A DNA stretch of 64,000 nucleotides from Megaustenia siamemsis (lineage: Eukaryota > Mollusca > Gastropoda > Stylommatophora > Ariophantidae): positions 2,418,001 to 2,482,000 of the forward strand of contig JAVIAB010000159.1 of the NCBI GenBank assembly GCA_032433765.1. The letters are read 5' to 3'. The notes below the pieces were generated by a model that searched no databases, had not been told where the DNA came from, and saw only the letters and a program-made list of their open reading frames with translations. Below are positions 34,501 to 49,500 of the stretch, piece by piece (position 1 is the first letter of the stretch; every line of letters starts with the position of its first letter). The position numbers were made by a program, and so were the translations under genes.

Positions 34501-37500
34501 AGATCCCTGTAGCAAAATAAATAGAAATGGCAGGAAACTGTTAGAACTGTACAACCAATATGATTTGTACACTACATGTAAACATGATTTGTTATTTAAA
34601 CACAGGAAATCACAAGTGGAACAACCTAGAGTGTAGAAGCCAGATTGACTTCATACTTACAAAATGAAAAGACAAGAGAACAGCCATGAGCTGTACTAAA
34701 CATAAGTGCTGATACAGGCTATAAACTGTTAAACAATGACAGCAAGAATTGGAAGTAGCAACAACCAATGGAAACTATTCCTGAACAAATCCTTCTTCTT
34801 CTGTGTACTTCTCTAGATGTCAATAAGTTCAAAGAAATTGTTTGTCAGCTCAAGGCTGGTGACATCTCCATACAGCCTGTCCCAGTGATGACCACAAGAG
34901 CCTTCTATGTTCATCATATGTTAGGCATGATTGTAGAAGATGTTCAGCAGCCATTTTACCTGTGCCATAGTTACACCCATCAGAGGCTCCTATCCTTAGG
35001 GTGTTGAAAAGGTGGTACTTCAATCTGTTGTGGTCTATTCAGAATAATGTTGAGCTAGTAGTAGACATCATTTTTCTGGTGACCCTGGTGATCTGTATTC
35101 CACTTGTTGATAAGTTAGTTCCAGACAAACCTCTTTGATTCCTCATAAATTGTACTTTTGTCTGGGTGGTGTCATTTACCACTTTCCTTTGCCAACATGT
35201 CCACTTCATCATTTCCAGGAATATTACAGTGAGATGGAATCCACTGAATCACAGTCCTTATGTATCTCTGGCAGATTGAGATAAAATGGGAAACTGGTAT
35301 GGGTAACTTTACATTGATGAGGGACAGCACAAAATTGAAATGATGTTGTGGCTCAGTAGGCCTTCAGCAGAAACTATGGATGACACAAATATGTAAGTCA
35401 ATAAAATTAACACTAGACAGTAAAATGGTCATGAAATATCTGAACAAAAAAAAAGTATTAAAAATGAATGAAAAGTAATTTCTCTGCAATGCTTGCTATT
35501 ACCCGGCCAGGAAGGCAAATGGGCCTGTCTCATTGTAGGATGGTGAGGTGATGGTGATGGATGGAAGTGAATGTAAAATTACCAGAAGGGTTCTAAAATT
35601 ATGTGGGGAGATGGGTAGCCACCAGAATATGGACCGTATTATTTCCTTCAACTGTCTACACATATGCTATTATGCACATAAAGAATTGCATCTATCTATT
35701 GACCTTTCGAGCCGTAACCGGCCCATAGGGCGTAGACCAAGATACACCTTCTCCTATATGAATTTTTGTTCTAGCAGTTTTCTTTTAAAGATATTTTATT
35801 AAATCTCGCCATCTGTCTCTGTTCTGTGCAAGCAGTTCTATCTCATTGAGGGAGCCGATTCCTGCTGCTCTTGCCTCTCTCATCAATGTTCTTCTCAGTG
35901 TCTCCCTGGGTCTTCCTCTTTTTCTTTTACCTGTTGTTTCCCATATGAGGGCTTGCTTTGCTATTCGATTATTATCTCTTCTCATCACATGTCCAACGTA
36001 TGACCATCGTCTTTTCTTTATTACTGAAGATATTAGTGGTGAATAATGAAAGAATTGCATAGAGAGACTAAATGGGTCCCCCTACAACAGGCCTATGAGT
36101 AAAATATCTAAGAATGGAGTTCCCTAAGAATCTACAACAGAGGTAAGGTACTGTATAGTACAGGTACAAATGGTATTTCCAGGCATGACAACTTAGACTA
36201 CAGCAGACAAAAAGAATATAGAAGGGGGGATACATAAAAGTATGTGTGATCCATTGTTTCTGCTGAAGGCCTACTGAGCTGCAACATCATTTTATGTTAT
36301 CCCTCACCTACATAAAACTATAACACTTTTCCCCCTTTCATCTTTATCATCAGCTTTACAGCAGCTCCACATTTCTATGCCTTTACACTGTCTCTGGCAG
36401 ACCTTGTGGTATGTTTATCTTATATCACTGTCCAGAACAAATTAGAAGTAATCTCAATGAATAAACTAAAACAAACATGAAACAAGCAAAGTCTTATGAA
36501 AACAAGAATAGGTTATTTCTTTATTAGTTTGTCAAATGAAACAAAAACATTTGAAGAAATATGACACTATTTTAAGATCAGCATAATAAATACAAGCAAG
36601 AAAACTAAACACAGAATATTCAACTCTAATCTATTAGCAACATGTAGATATGCATGTGCTAGCTGGAAAACAGCAAAGAGATTGCAAAAAAAATTAACGC
36701 TTTTGAAGACAAATGCCTAAGAAGAATACTCTTGAATTAAGTACAATGGAATGAATTCAAGATTAATATTGAAATAAGAGAAATGGCCATGCAACCAATG
36801 ACCTCATCTACAATTAGGAAGGTAGATAGACATGTCAGACATGTGTTGAGAAGTGACAACAAGAGATTTTCAAAACAGGTGTTTTTATGGGAAACATCAG
36901 GATATAGAAAAAGAGGAAGACCTAGAGAGAGACTGAAAAGAACACTTATAAGAGAAGCAAAGTTGGCAGGCATAGACTCATTAGATAAGATCGAACATTT
37001 CACTCACAATAGAGATGGGTGGAGAAAAACACTACAAGCCCTATGTGACATCTAACAGTGAAGGAAGGATCAAGATAATAAATATAATCAAGAAGCTATG
37101 CTCACTTGTGAAAATGACAAATCCTAGAAGTAAACCATCCCAAATTAGCAGCAACAAGACTGCACTGAGTACAGACTAGCAAGAGTACACTATAAAAGAA
37201 TAATTTTATATCAAAATAAAATAAAGATGCAATAATAAAATTATAGTGAAACATTAAACAATGATGGCAGATGCAATAATAAAAATATAGTGAAACATTA
37301 AACAATGATGGCAGATGCAATAATAAAATTATAGTGAAACATTAAACAATGATGGCAGATGCAATAATAAAAATATAGTGAAACATTAAACAATGATGGC
37401 AGATGCAATAATAAAATTATAGTGAAACATTAAACAATGATGGCAGATGCAATAATAAAAATATAGTGAAACATTAAACAATGATGGCAGATGCAATAAT

Positions 37501-40500
37501 AAAAATATAGTGAAACATTAAACAATGATGGCAGATGCAATAATAAAAATATAGTGAAACATTAAACAATGATGGCAGATGCAATAATAAAATTACAGTG
37601 AAACATTAAACAATGATGGCAGATGCAATAATAAAAATATAGTGAAACATTAAACAATGATGGCAGATGCAATAATAAAATTATAGTGAAACATTAAACA
37701 ATGATGGCAGATGCAATAATAAAATTATAGTGAAACATTAAACAATGATGGCAGATGCAATAATAAAAGTATAGTGAAACATTAAACAATGATGGCAGAT
37801 GCAATAATAAAAATATAGTGAAACATTAAACAATGATGGCAGATGCAATAATAAAAATATAGTGAAACATTAAACAATGATGGCAGATGCAATAATAAAA
37901 ATATAGTGAAACATTAAACAATGATGGCAGATGCAATAATAAAAATATAGTGAAACATTAAACAATGATGGCAGATGCAATAATAAAAATATAGTGAAAC
38001 ATTAAACAATGATGGCAGATGCAATAATAAAAATATAGTGAAACATTAAACAATGATGGCAGATGCAATAATAAAAATATAGTGAAACATTAAACAATGA
38101 TGGCAGATGCAATAATAAAAATATAGTGAAACATTAAACAATGATGGCAGATGCAATAATAAAAATATAGTGAAACATTAAACAATGATGGCAGATGCAA
38201 TAATAGAAATATAGTGAAACATTAAACAATGATGGCAGATGCAATAATAAAAATATAGTGAAACATTAAACAATGATGGCAGATGCAATAATAAAAATAT
38301 AGTGAAACATTAAACAATGATGGCAGATGCAATAATAAAAATATCTATCTATCTATCTATTGACCTTTCGAGCCGTAACCGGCCCATAGGGCGTAGACCA
38401 AGATACACCTTCTCCTATATGAATTTTTGTTCTAGCAGTTTTCTTTTAAAGATATTTTATCAAATCTCGCCATCTGTCTCTGTTCTGTGCAAGCAGTTCT
38501 ATCTCATTGAGGGAGCCGATTCCTGCTGCTCTTGCCTCTCTCATCAATGTTCTTCTCAGTGTCTCCCTGGGTCTTCCTCTTTTTCTTTTACCTGTTGTTT
38601 CCCATATGAGGGCTTGCTTTGCTATTCGATTATTATCTCTTCTCATCACATGTCCAACGTATGACCATCGTCTTTTCTTTATTACTGAAGATATTAGTGG
38701 TTGATTGGCGATTTCTCTAATTTCCTCGTTTGTTTTGAATTCGTTCCATTCTATACCAAGTATTTTCCTTAGACATTTATTTTCGAATGCGTTCAACTTT
38801 GTTTCTATATCTCTTGTTGTTTTCCAGCTTTCACACGCATACGTAAGGGTTGATAGTACATTTGATTTGAATAGCCTAAGTTTTGTGTTTGTGCTAATGA
38901 GTTTTGATTTCCACAACTTTTCAAGGCTTCTGAAAGACATTGCTGCTTTAGCCAGTCTGATTCTAATTTCTTTGCTCGTATCCCCTTCTCGATCAATGTG
39001 ACTTCCAAGATAGATGAAGTGATCGATCTCTTCTACTGGTTTGTTTTCCATGTATATTTTGTCACTTGTTGGAATTAAACTTTTCATGACTTTAGTCTTT
39101 TCATGATTGACCTCAAGCCCAATTTTGCTGGCTATTGATGATAGTTCATTTGTGTTTTCCTGCATCGTTTTTATCTGATTGCTGATAAGAACTATGTCAT
39201 CAGCAAAGTCCAGGTCCTCCAAATGGTCTCCATGTATCCATTCGATGCCTTTATTACCAGTGCAGCATTTCTTCATTATGAAGTCCATAACAATTCCAAA
39301 TAACAAGGGCGATAAAATACATCCTTGTTTAACCCCAGTTTCTATTGGGAAACATTCGCTCAGTCCTTCCTCTGTTCGAACTGCACATGTGTAACCATCA
39401 TACATGTCTTTGATAATATTTATGATTTTGATGGTAAGCCATATTGCTTCAGAATTTTCCACAAAGAATCTCTATGAATACTATCAAATGCTTTTTTGAA
39501 GTCGATGAAGTTAAGTACAAAAGGTTTTTGCTTTTCAATGTGTTCCTCCAATATAAGTCGTAGAGTGAAAATGTGGTCAAGACAGCTTCTCCCTTTTCTA
39601 AACCCAGCCTGTTCTTCACGCATTACTGTATCTATTGAATCCTTTATTCTATTTAGGATGATTTTACAGAATAATTTTGAGGCAACTGACAAAAGTGTCA
39701 CGCCTCTCCAATTGTTACAATCTCTAAGATTGCCCTTTTTTGGGATCTTAACAATGATTCCTTTTTTCCATTTATGAGGCGTCTTCTCTGTTTTCCAAAT
39801 GATGTTGAACATTTTTTGGAGATGTATTAAATTATGGCTATCAATTGCCTTGAGGAATATAAATATATATATAAATATATATGAATAAAAATATAGTGAA
39901 ACATTAAACAATGATGGCAGATGCAATAATAAAAATATAGTGAAACATTAAACAATGATGGCAGATGCAATAATAAAAATATAGTGAAACATTAAACAAT
40001 GATGGCAGATGCAATAATAAAAATATAGTGAAACATTAAACAATGATGGCAGATGCAATAATAAAAATATAGTGAAACATTAAACAATGATGGCAGATGC
40101 AATAATAAAAATATAGTGAAACATTAAACAATAATCATAGACAAGCAACCAGGAATTTATACAAAAAAGTCACAGGATAGAGAAAGAGAACTGAATATTC
40201 TGACCTCACAGAAATCATAAAAGATGAAAATGGGAAAGAAATAAGTGAAGCGAGACTAGCTAGCATTGAAAAGGTGAAGACAACAATACAACAAACTTCT
40301 TAATATCAACAACTAAAGATGAAAAGATCACATGAAGACATTGCAGATCTAGATAGATTATTCCAGGCCACAGGTAGATGTGTAATTATAGTGTTGAAAT
40401 ATGATGTTATTTGAGATGTTACAATCCATTATAATTATTAAGAGAATCATACCACATTTGTTGATAACCTCAAAGAATTAGTTTCCCAATAAGAGTTGTC

Positions 40501-43500
40501 AACACAAAAGAAACTTGCTACATCTTGAATCCAGTATCATAAAAATTACCTCCTCAAAATATAAATTCTTGGAATTTGACAGTTTGCCACATGGAAACAC
40601 TCTCCCCCCCACTCTAACTCCAATACCTTCCTAATTACTACTTCAGGTGACACCTGATTGTTGGATTGGTTTCCAGTGATGTTGGATCAGACACAAATGT
40701 GCACATCAGAAAAAGTACTGTACTATCGCACAACAGGGGCTGTTGTTTTTTTTTTTACATGTTGCTAATTAAAAAAAAATTTGTTCTTTTTATTTTCTTA
40801 TGATAGGATAGGCAAAACCTACTCAGCTGTCTGTGAGACATCAAATAATCCTTTGTTACATGAGATAGGCAGCAAGGAAGCCAACCACACAGTTGGATTG
40901 ACAGAATTATAGCTGCATGGCAATAGACAATGAAAGACCTCAGGTAGCCACAGCGCTATGGTTTAAATTTCAGGCCATAAATCTAATCTAAACCAGGAAA
41001 TTATGACAGCATCTGATACTCATGTCACTGCTTGGGTATACAAACAGCCATGTAGCAAAAGCTCAAAGAAAATCTTATTTAATGAAATCCCAAAAGTTCA
41101 AAGAAAATCGTATTTACTGAACACCAATTATAACAATTAAGTGGTGATAATTTTTACAAACGTTGTGAAAATACATGAGTATCAGATAGGTAACATAATC
41201 TAGAGTTAAAAATGAAACTAAATTCTGTATCACTGTTTGGTTTATAAACATAATAATATTGTTGTAAACAGATAAATAAACAAACTCACATCACAAGCAA
41301 GTTGTTTTTCAATGTAGTCCCGCAGGAATGGAATATTTCCTTCCATTTTATTTTCACCTTGGCCTAAAAATATTAAAAAAACTGATATTTCTGTACAACT
41401 ACCTGTATATCCTTACTGTATATCTTGTCTGTCTTTTATGCATATCTGTCTGTCTGTCTTTTCTGTACATCAGTCTGTCTATCAGGGGTGCGTACTATCC
41501 CCCCTAATGTTTATTACATACATGGACCATATATGCAAGCTAGCCAACCCATCAGATACAGAGGAGATCAACGAGCTTCTATTTGCAGACGACCAGGCAC
41601 TAATACATGAAACAATAGAAGACCTACAAGAACACTTAAACAAACTCAACATCTTAGGAACAAAATACAACATGAAAATCAACATCAACAAAACAGAAGT
41701 CATGAATGTCGCCAAAAATAAACAGAACATCAACATAACTATAGAAGGCAGACAACTAAAACAAGTAGAGGAATTCAAATACCTAGGAAGTCTAATGACA
41801 AATGACAATTCCCAAACAGCAGAGATAGAATCAAGATGCAACAAAGCTTGTCAAATCATCGGACAGTTATCACCACTATTATCCAACAAGGAAATAACTC
41901 TGGAGGCAAATGAGCACTATACAATACAATCTTCATTCCAACGTTGTGCTACCAATGCCAGACCTGGACTCTAGATGCAAGAACAATAAGAAAATAACCT
42001 CTACAGAGATGAAATGTGTTAGACGAATGACAGGAAACAGTCTGAGAGATAAGATCAGAAATGAAGAACTGAGAAAAAAGCTAGGAATACCCCCAGCCAT
42101 AAAATATATAAGGAAACAACAGATAAAATGGTTCGGCCACGTGACAAGGCAGAAAGAACAAAACACAACACAACGAGCCTTCAACAAACGTTGTGAGAAC
42201 AACAGACCCAAGGGTCGACCACGAAAAAGATGGATTGATGGAATATTAGAAGCACTAGGAAACATAACAGCAGCAGAGGCGAACAGAAGAGCAAAAGACC
42301 GCAAATTATATCTCCCCTCGACGCTGAAAGGCAGATGAGGAAGGAAAGAAGAAGAAGAAGAAGTCTGTCTATCCTTGTCCTTTCAACCCAAAAATGGCAT
42401 GTTGGGCAGACATTCTAGACCCTCTATGTTTGATGATCAAGTTTCAGATCTTGTACAGGATCCATGTGATGTCTCTGCTCTGAGCTGGGCACTCACTCTT
42501 GATAAGGAGCTGATACTTGATGTTGTTGCCTCTCATCTCAAATATACTTGTTAGTGTTTCTATAGGTCAGTCTCTTTTTCTTTACACTCTGGTTCCTATT
42601 TGAGAGTTTGTTTTGTAATTCTCTTAATGTTTTCTCATAACAGGGCATCTGTTGACCACCTTCTCTTGATTACTGATATCTTTGAAAGTTTTGCTACTGC
42701 ACTAACAATTTCAAGACAGAACAAATTAGGTGAAAGATCCAACTATTAGGCAGTAGAGACCTACATGTTCTAGAAGTTGATAAGAACTTACATAATCACT
42801 TATACTGAAACCATGGACAAATTATCAAAACGAACCAAATACAATACTAGAGAGTACCATGAATAACCTCACAGGTCAGAACAGAGAAAGAAAAAAGCAT
42901 TGTCCCTATTCATATTGATAAAAACCACACATGCCTTACAGGAAATATAGGAAAGCACTTCCCTACAGCCAGAGAAACATGATGTACAAAAAAACCGCAC
43001 AGCCATTTAGATTCTAAATAATAATTTTTTTTAAAAACTAAACGAAATTGTCATACTAAATGTTCTAAGGTCAATTTTCCAAGTCATATCAGGTTAAAAA
43101 CAAGAAAGGCTCCCTCAAGATATAAAGGATCAAATATTTGTTGTTCTGGAAAAAAGAAAATTTCCCAGCAGTAAATACTGACCCCATACAGTTTCCATTG
43201 AAATAAAAAGACAAATGAACTAACAAAGAAGGGAAGATCTGAAAAATATCAACAAAATGAAAAGACAAATGGACTTGAAAAGAGGGGAAGATACAAAAGA
43301 TACCAAAAAAAAGAAAAGAAAGAGACATAATGTTCCATTAGAGACAAGGAAAAAAATTAAAACCATGAATATCTATGAGAAGGTTCTCAAGAGTGAACCA
43401 ACTCTGGTCATCCAAGGAGCATAAGATAATGTTGATGTCTAAGAGACATCAATAACACTGAAGTTGGCTGTCACCAAAGTACCAGTATGACAAAAAATGT

Positions 43501-46500
43501 TGCTCAAATATTCCAGAAACAATCACCCAAACATTTACCCATTTTACCAACATTGGCCAACATAAACAACTCTGAAAGACAAGAGAGAAAACTTCAAAGT
43601 GATGCAAACCAAAAAGGACCTAGAGCACTCTACTGACACCCATATCCACTCTTCCCCAGGTTCAATGTCCCCAAGTGGACAAATCTGTTGAACACTGACC
43701 TCAGCCAGCATCATCCATGACTTTCCAGTTTTGACCCTGCTGCCCTTTCTCTTACCAATCTCACTGTACAACAAAATACTTCCACAATTTGATAAAGTAC
43801 ATCTGTTACTGCATGTCTTTAATACCAAACTATCAACTCACTTGATTTTCTGGTTCATCTTTTATATTTTCCACTTTAATCAAATTCTGAGTTTCCATAT
43901 TTCTGTCAGTCTGAGAATGAAAGAATAAGGTCTCATGTTAGTGAGAGCAAATACTGGAATAGTGAGATCAATGAAAGAATAAGGTCTCATGTTAGTGAGA
44001 GCAAATACTGGAATAATGAGACCAATGAAAGAATAAGGTCTCATGTTAGTGAGAGCAAATACTGGAATAATGAGACTAATGAAAGAATAAGGTCTCATGT
44101 TAGTGAGAGCAAATACTGGAATAGTGAGATCAATGAAAGAATAAGGTCTCATGTTAGTGAGAGCAAATACTGGAATAATGAGACCAATGAAAGAATAAGG
44201 TCTCATGTTAGTGAGAGCAAATACTGGAATAGTGAGATCAATGAAAGAATAAGGTCTCATGTTAGTGAGAGCAAATACTGGAATAGTGAGATCAATGAAA
44301 GAATAAGGTCTCATGTTAGTGAGAGCAAATACTGGAATAATGAGATCAATGAAAGAATAAGGTCTCATGTTAGTGAGAGCAAATACTGGAATAATGAGAC
44401 CAATGAAAGAATAAGGTCTCATGTTAGTGAGAGCAAATACTGGAATAGTGAGATCAATGAAAGAATAAGGTCTCATGTTAGTGAGAGCAAATACTGGAAT
44501 AATGAGACCAATGAAAGAATAAGGTCTTATGTTAGTGAGAGCAAATACTGGAATAATGAGACAAATGAAAGAATAAGGTCTCATGTTAGTGAGAGCAAAT
44601 ACTGGAATAATGAGACCAATGAAGGAATAAGGTCTCATGTTAGTGAGAGCAAATACTGGAATAATGAGATCAATGAAAGAATAAGGTCTCATGTTAGTGA
44701 GAGCAAATACTGGAATAATGAGACCAATGAAGGAATAAGGTCTCATGTTAGTGAGAGCAAATACTGGAATAATGAGATCAATGAAAGAATAAGGTCTCAT
44801 GTTAGTGAGAGCAAACACTGGAATAATGAGACCAATGAAGGAATAAGATCTCATGTTAGTGAGAGCAAATACTGGAATAATGAGACCAATGAAGGACACA
44901 ATGAACATAGTTATATTTAATATGAACATTTGAACTTTCAAATCTTTCACTATTGACAACATGAGCCTGTTAATGGACAGGTAACTCCTGTGAATAAAGA
45001 CAATCTGATATACAACTTTTCAAGAACATTCATAAAAATTAATTTTATTTTCATACAAGTCACTGCAGAAAATAAACATCAAAGTAATTTTCTATGTGCA
45101 TTATGGCAATATTGTGAACACTTTGAAGGTGAATTAGATTTTTTGAAGTTTAGAGTGGCAAACAAAACAGTAAGTCAATAAAATGAGACTCTTAAACCAT
45201 CAAACTGCAGTGAGGTGGAATTTGGGTGCAAATTAAATGAGAGGAAAAGCAAAGACATCATTATAGTTGGAAATTTAATAAACGGAAACCCAAAGACATC
45301 CCAGTAGTTGGTAAGTGAATGAGAAGAAGACCAAATATATCCTGGTAGTTGGTAAGTGAATGAGATGTAGACCAAATATATCCTGGTAGTTGGTAAGTGA
45401 ATGAGATGTAGACCAAATATATCCTGGTAGTTGGTAAGTGAATGAGATGTAGACCAAATATATCCTGGTAGTTGGTAAGTGAATGAGATGTAGACCAAAT
45501 ATATCCCGGTAGTTGGTAAGTGAATGAGATGTAGACCAAATATATCCCAGTAGTTGGTAAGTGAATGAGATGTAGACCAAATATATCCTGGTAGTTGGTA
45601 AGTGAATGAGATGTAGACCAAATATATCCTGGTAGTTGGTAAGTGAATGAGATGAAGACCAAATATATCCTGGTAGTTGTAAGTGAATGAGATGAAGACC
45701 AAATATATCCTGGTAGTTGGTAAGTGAATGAGAAGAAGACCAAATATATCCTGGTAATTGGTAAGTGAATGAGATGAAGACCAAATATATCCTGGTAGTT
45801 GGTAAGTGAATGAGATGAAGACCAAATATATCCTGGTAGCTGGTAAGTGAATGAGATGAAGACCAAATATATCCTGGTAGTTGGTAAGTGAATGAGAGGA
45901 AGAGTAAAGGCAACCTGATAGTTGGAAAGTGAAAGATAAGAATATCAAAGACAGCCTGGTAGTAGCAATGGAAATTTATGGAGTGGGCCAAACTTGGTTC
46001 ATTCTAGAAATGATGTCAATGAACTGCAAACTGTAGAGATTTTGTTTGGTTGCTAAGACAGATGTCACAAAATGTGTAACAGATGTCACAAAATGTGTAA
46101 CAGATGTCACAAAATGTGTAACAGATGTCACAAAATGTGTAACAGATGTCACAAAATGTGTAACAGATGTCACAAAATGTGTAACAGATGTCACAAAATG
46201 TGTAACAGATGTCACAAAATGTGTAACAGATGTCACAAAATGTGTAACTCATTGACTTAATTTTTAGTCAAGATAACAAGGAAGTAGATCTGACAATTAA
46301 AACAAAGGCAGCAGTTTTACTCTGCCTGCATAATTAGTATCCTCCTGTATGGCAGCGAATCATGGACAACATGTGCAAAACAGGAGAGAAGGCTAAAATG
46401 ATTCCGTATGTGATGTCTGTGCTGTATTCTTGGTATCACCTGGAAGGATAGAGTGATAAACATGGAGGTCATGACTTGCACAGGCCTCCCGAACATATAC

Positions 46501-49500
46501 AGATGTACTGCTCAAACAATGTAGGTTATGCTGGCTTGGTCACATACACCATATGAAAGATGGCTGCATACCAAAAGATATACTCTACGGACAACTGGCA
46601 GATGGCAAAAGGATTAGAGAGCGCCAAAAACTTTGATTTGTGGATGTGTGTAAACACGACATGAAGAATCTTTACATAAACCCTGCAGCATGGGAAGAAA
46701 TAACTGCAGACCGCCATCTCTGGTCCACCTCAAACAAGAAGCAGACAGATTCATAGAAAAAGTGAACACTCTGTGAAAGGAAAGAAAAGGAATAAATAAC
46801 ATTTCTAAGGGCACTGAAAATCCATAGTCAACCATGACTGACAGAGGCTACTATAACTACTACAGAAGAAGAAAGTACATGACCGTGACCCAATTTCATT
46901 TTGAGTGACAATCATGTTTGGGAACTTAGTATCAGATTTGTTGTCAGCCTGGGTCAGTGTGAGAAAGAAGAGAGATTCTCAGCTTGGGAAAAATGAGACT
47001 TTAGACTGGAATAGCATCACTGGAGGTGGGGCATTCCCATATCTGCTCAGTCCCTGTTACAGCAACCAACAAAGTGTCCAACCTGGTCATTCAAAATGTT
47101 CTAGTGAACATGGTGGGTTTTGAAAAATTGTGAGCAGCTCATGATGCACACTTCTGGGTAGCTACAACAGTTGTCATGGTAGACATGACCTTCATGTACC
47201 AGCACCAAATCTATGTAGAGCTCATGATGCACACTTCTGGGTAGCTACAACAGTTGTCATGGTAGACATGACCTTCATGTACCAGCACCAAATCTATGTA
47301 GAGCTCATGATGCACACTTCTGGGTAGCTGTAACAGTTGTCATGGTAGACATGACCTTCATGTACCAGCAACAAATCTATATAGAGCTCATGATGCACAC
47401 TTCTGGGTAGCTACAACAGTTGTCATGGCAGACATGACCTTCATGTACCAGTAACAAATCCATGTAGAGCTCATGATCAATGTGCGTGCCTCTAGAATCA
47501 TTGTCCCAACAAATAAAGTCAGGTCTCAACTTCAGTGAAACACTCAATCCAACCACAGTCTGGTTGGTGCTAATTTGCAGTAGAACACAGATCACACATC
47601 CTATCCGAGAGCAAAATAGGGGTTGGCACTACTAGACTTTGATCAATGGTCAGGAAAAAAAAATCCAGCATAAAACTCTATGTTCTGGCATCACAGTCTT
47701 GTTGATTTTGAAGTTAGTATTTGGTAACACACAGAAGACTCATTGGAACATATCTGATTAATATTTCACTCCATCACCCATTTACTGTTCCTTTAAGGAT
47801 GGATCTGATATAGTAGTCATTGGATGAATGCAAGAAAAGAAGAAAAAACATTTCCCATTCATACATCAATGTCATGATGAAGAAACTATTTTGTCTTTTC
47901 ATCATCAACATCATGTGCCTTCTGGCTGGTGTAGGTGATCATGTCCCTCCACAATCTTCTATCTACAGTGCATCATATCAGTTCTGTTGTTGACTGTTTT
48001 CCGTGCCATGACACCAAGCTACCCAGTATTTTCTCTCTTTGTCATCCGCAATTTCTCTTTCCTCTTATTTTGCCAGTTGTAACAAGTATTCCAGCTTTCC
48101 TTTTCTCATGATGTGCCCAAAAAATGTGGATCATTTCTTTCTGATGTCTTTTAGGAGTTCCCTTTGTGTGTTGGCCTCTTTGAGAATTGCCTCATTGGTC
48201 ATTTTAACTTTCAACAATGAACTTTTCAACATTCTTCTGAGAAATCTGATCTCTGTGGCCTCTAATCATCTTTTCATTTGTTTGTCTACTGTACATGATT
48301 CACTTCCATAGGTCAGAATTGGTTCTATATAGCACCGATGAACTCTCTTTCTCATTTCTATTGACATAGATTTGTTGCATAAGATATTTTTCATTTTCTG
48401 AAATGCTATTTTGGGCCTGAGCTATTCTGCTTTTTATTTCTGAGGTGCATCTTCCATCTGATGTTATTATTGTGTCCAAGTATGTGACGCGTTGCACTTG
48501 TTTCAGATTTGTCTCGTTTATTTTTATGCAGCATGATGATGATTGTTTCTTTGATATGACCATTACTTCTGCTTTCTTACTATTCAGACTGAGACCTTTT
48601 TTGTTGCTTTTTTTTACTTTTATGTCTATCAAGTCTTGTAGTTCATTCTCTGTCTCTGTTATTAATAATGTGTCATCCGCATATTACAAATTAATTATGT
48701 TGTGAGCGTTGACTTCAATTCCTTTTTTGTCTACTATTGATCTCATAATATTTTTAATGTAAAGTGAAAACAAATCTGGCGACAGATTACAGTCTTGTCC
48801 GGCTCCTTGTTTTATATATTGAAATTGTCCTGTTTGGTTGCTAATTCGTATAGCTGCTGTTTGTTGCCAGTACATGTTTTTATGATTCGCAGATCCATGC
48901 CATCAATGTTTAATTTCTCCAGGACATTTATTATTTCCATATGCTTTACTTTGTCAAATGCTTTTGTGTAGTCTATAAAGCACATATATAGAACTTTCTT
49001 TACCTCTACAGATATTTCTATCAATGTTCTTAAGATGTATATTGCATTATTGGTGCCCTTTCCTTCCACAAATCCACATTGTTCTTCAATTATTTCTGGT
49101 TTTATTTTGTTCCTTACACGTCTCATGATGATTCTTGGTAATATTTTCGTTATATGGCCCATGAGATTAATAACGTGATGGTCTTCACAATCAGTGGCAC
49201 CTGACTTCTTCGGTATGGCTAAAAAGATAGATTTTAGTAGATCTTTGGGTATGTGTCCAGTGTTATATGTATCATTGAGCAGTTTTGTTATAAATGTCTA
49301 AGGAAAATACATGGTATAGCGTGGAGCAAATTCAAACAAACAAAGAAATTCGAGAAATCGCCAATCAACCACTAATATCTTCAGTAATCAAGAAAAGACG
49401 ATGGTCATATATTGGACATGTAATAAGAAGAGATAATAACCGAATAGCAAAGCAAGCCCTCATGTGGGAAAGAACAGGTAAGAGGAAAAGAGGCTGACCA

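Noticed and set aside
34768..35007. Possible small plus-strand gene starting METIPEQ
   Set aside because: The opposite strand encodes a recognisable LINE C-terminal block, so this is its shadow.
43880..44962. 360-residue minus-strand frame IIPVFALTNMRPYSFI
   Set aside because: Hydrophobic repeat protein from the 54-bp array. It enters the adjacent exon in the wrong frame.
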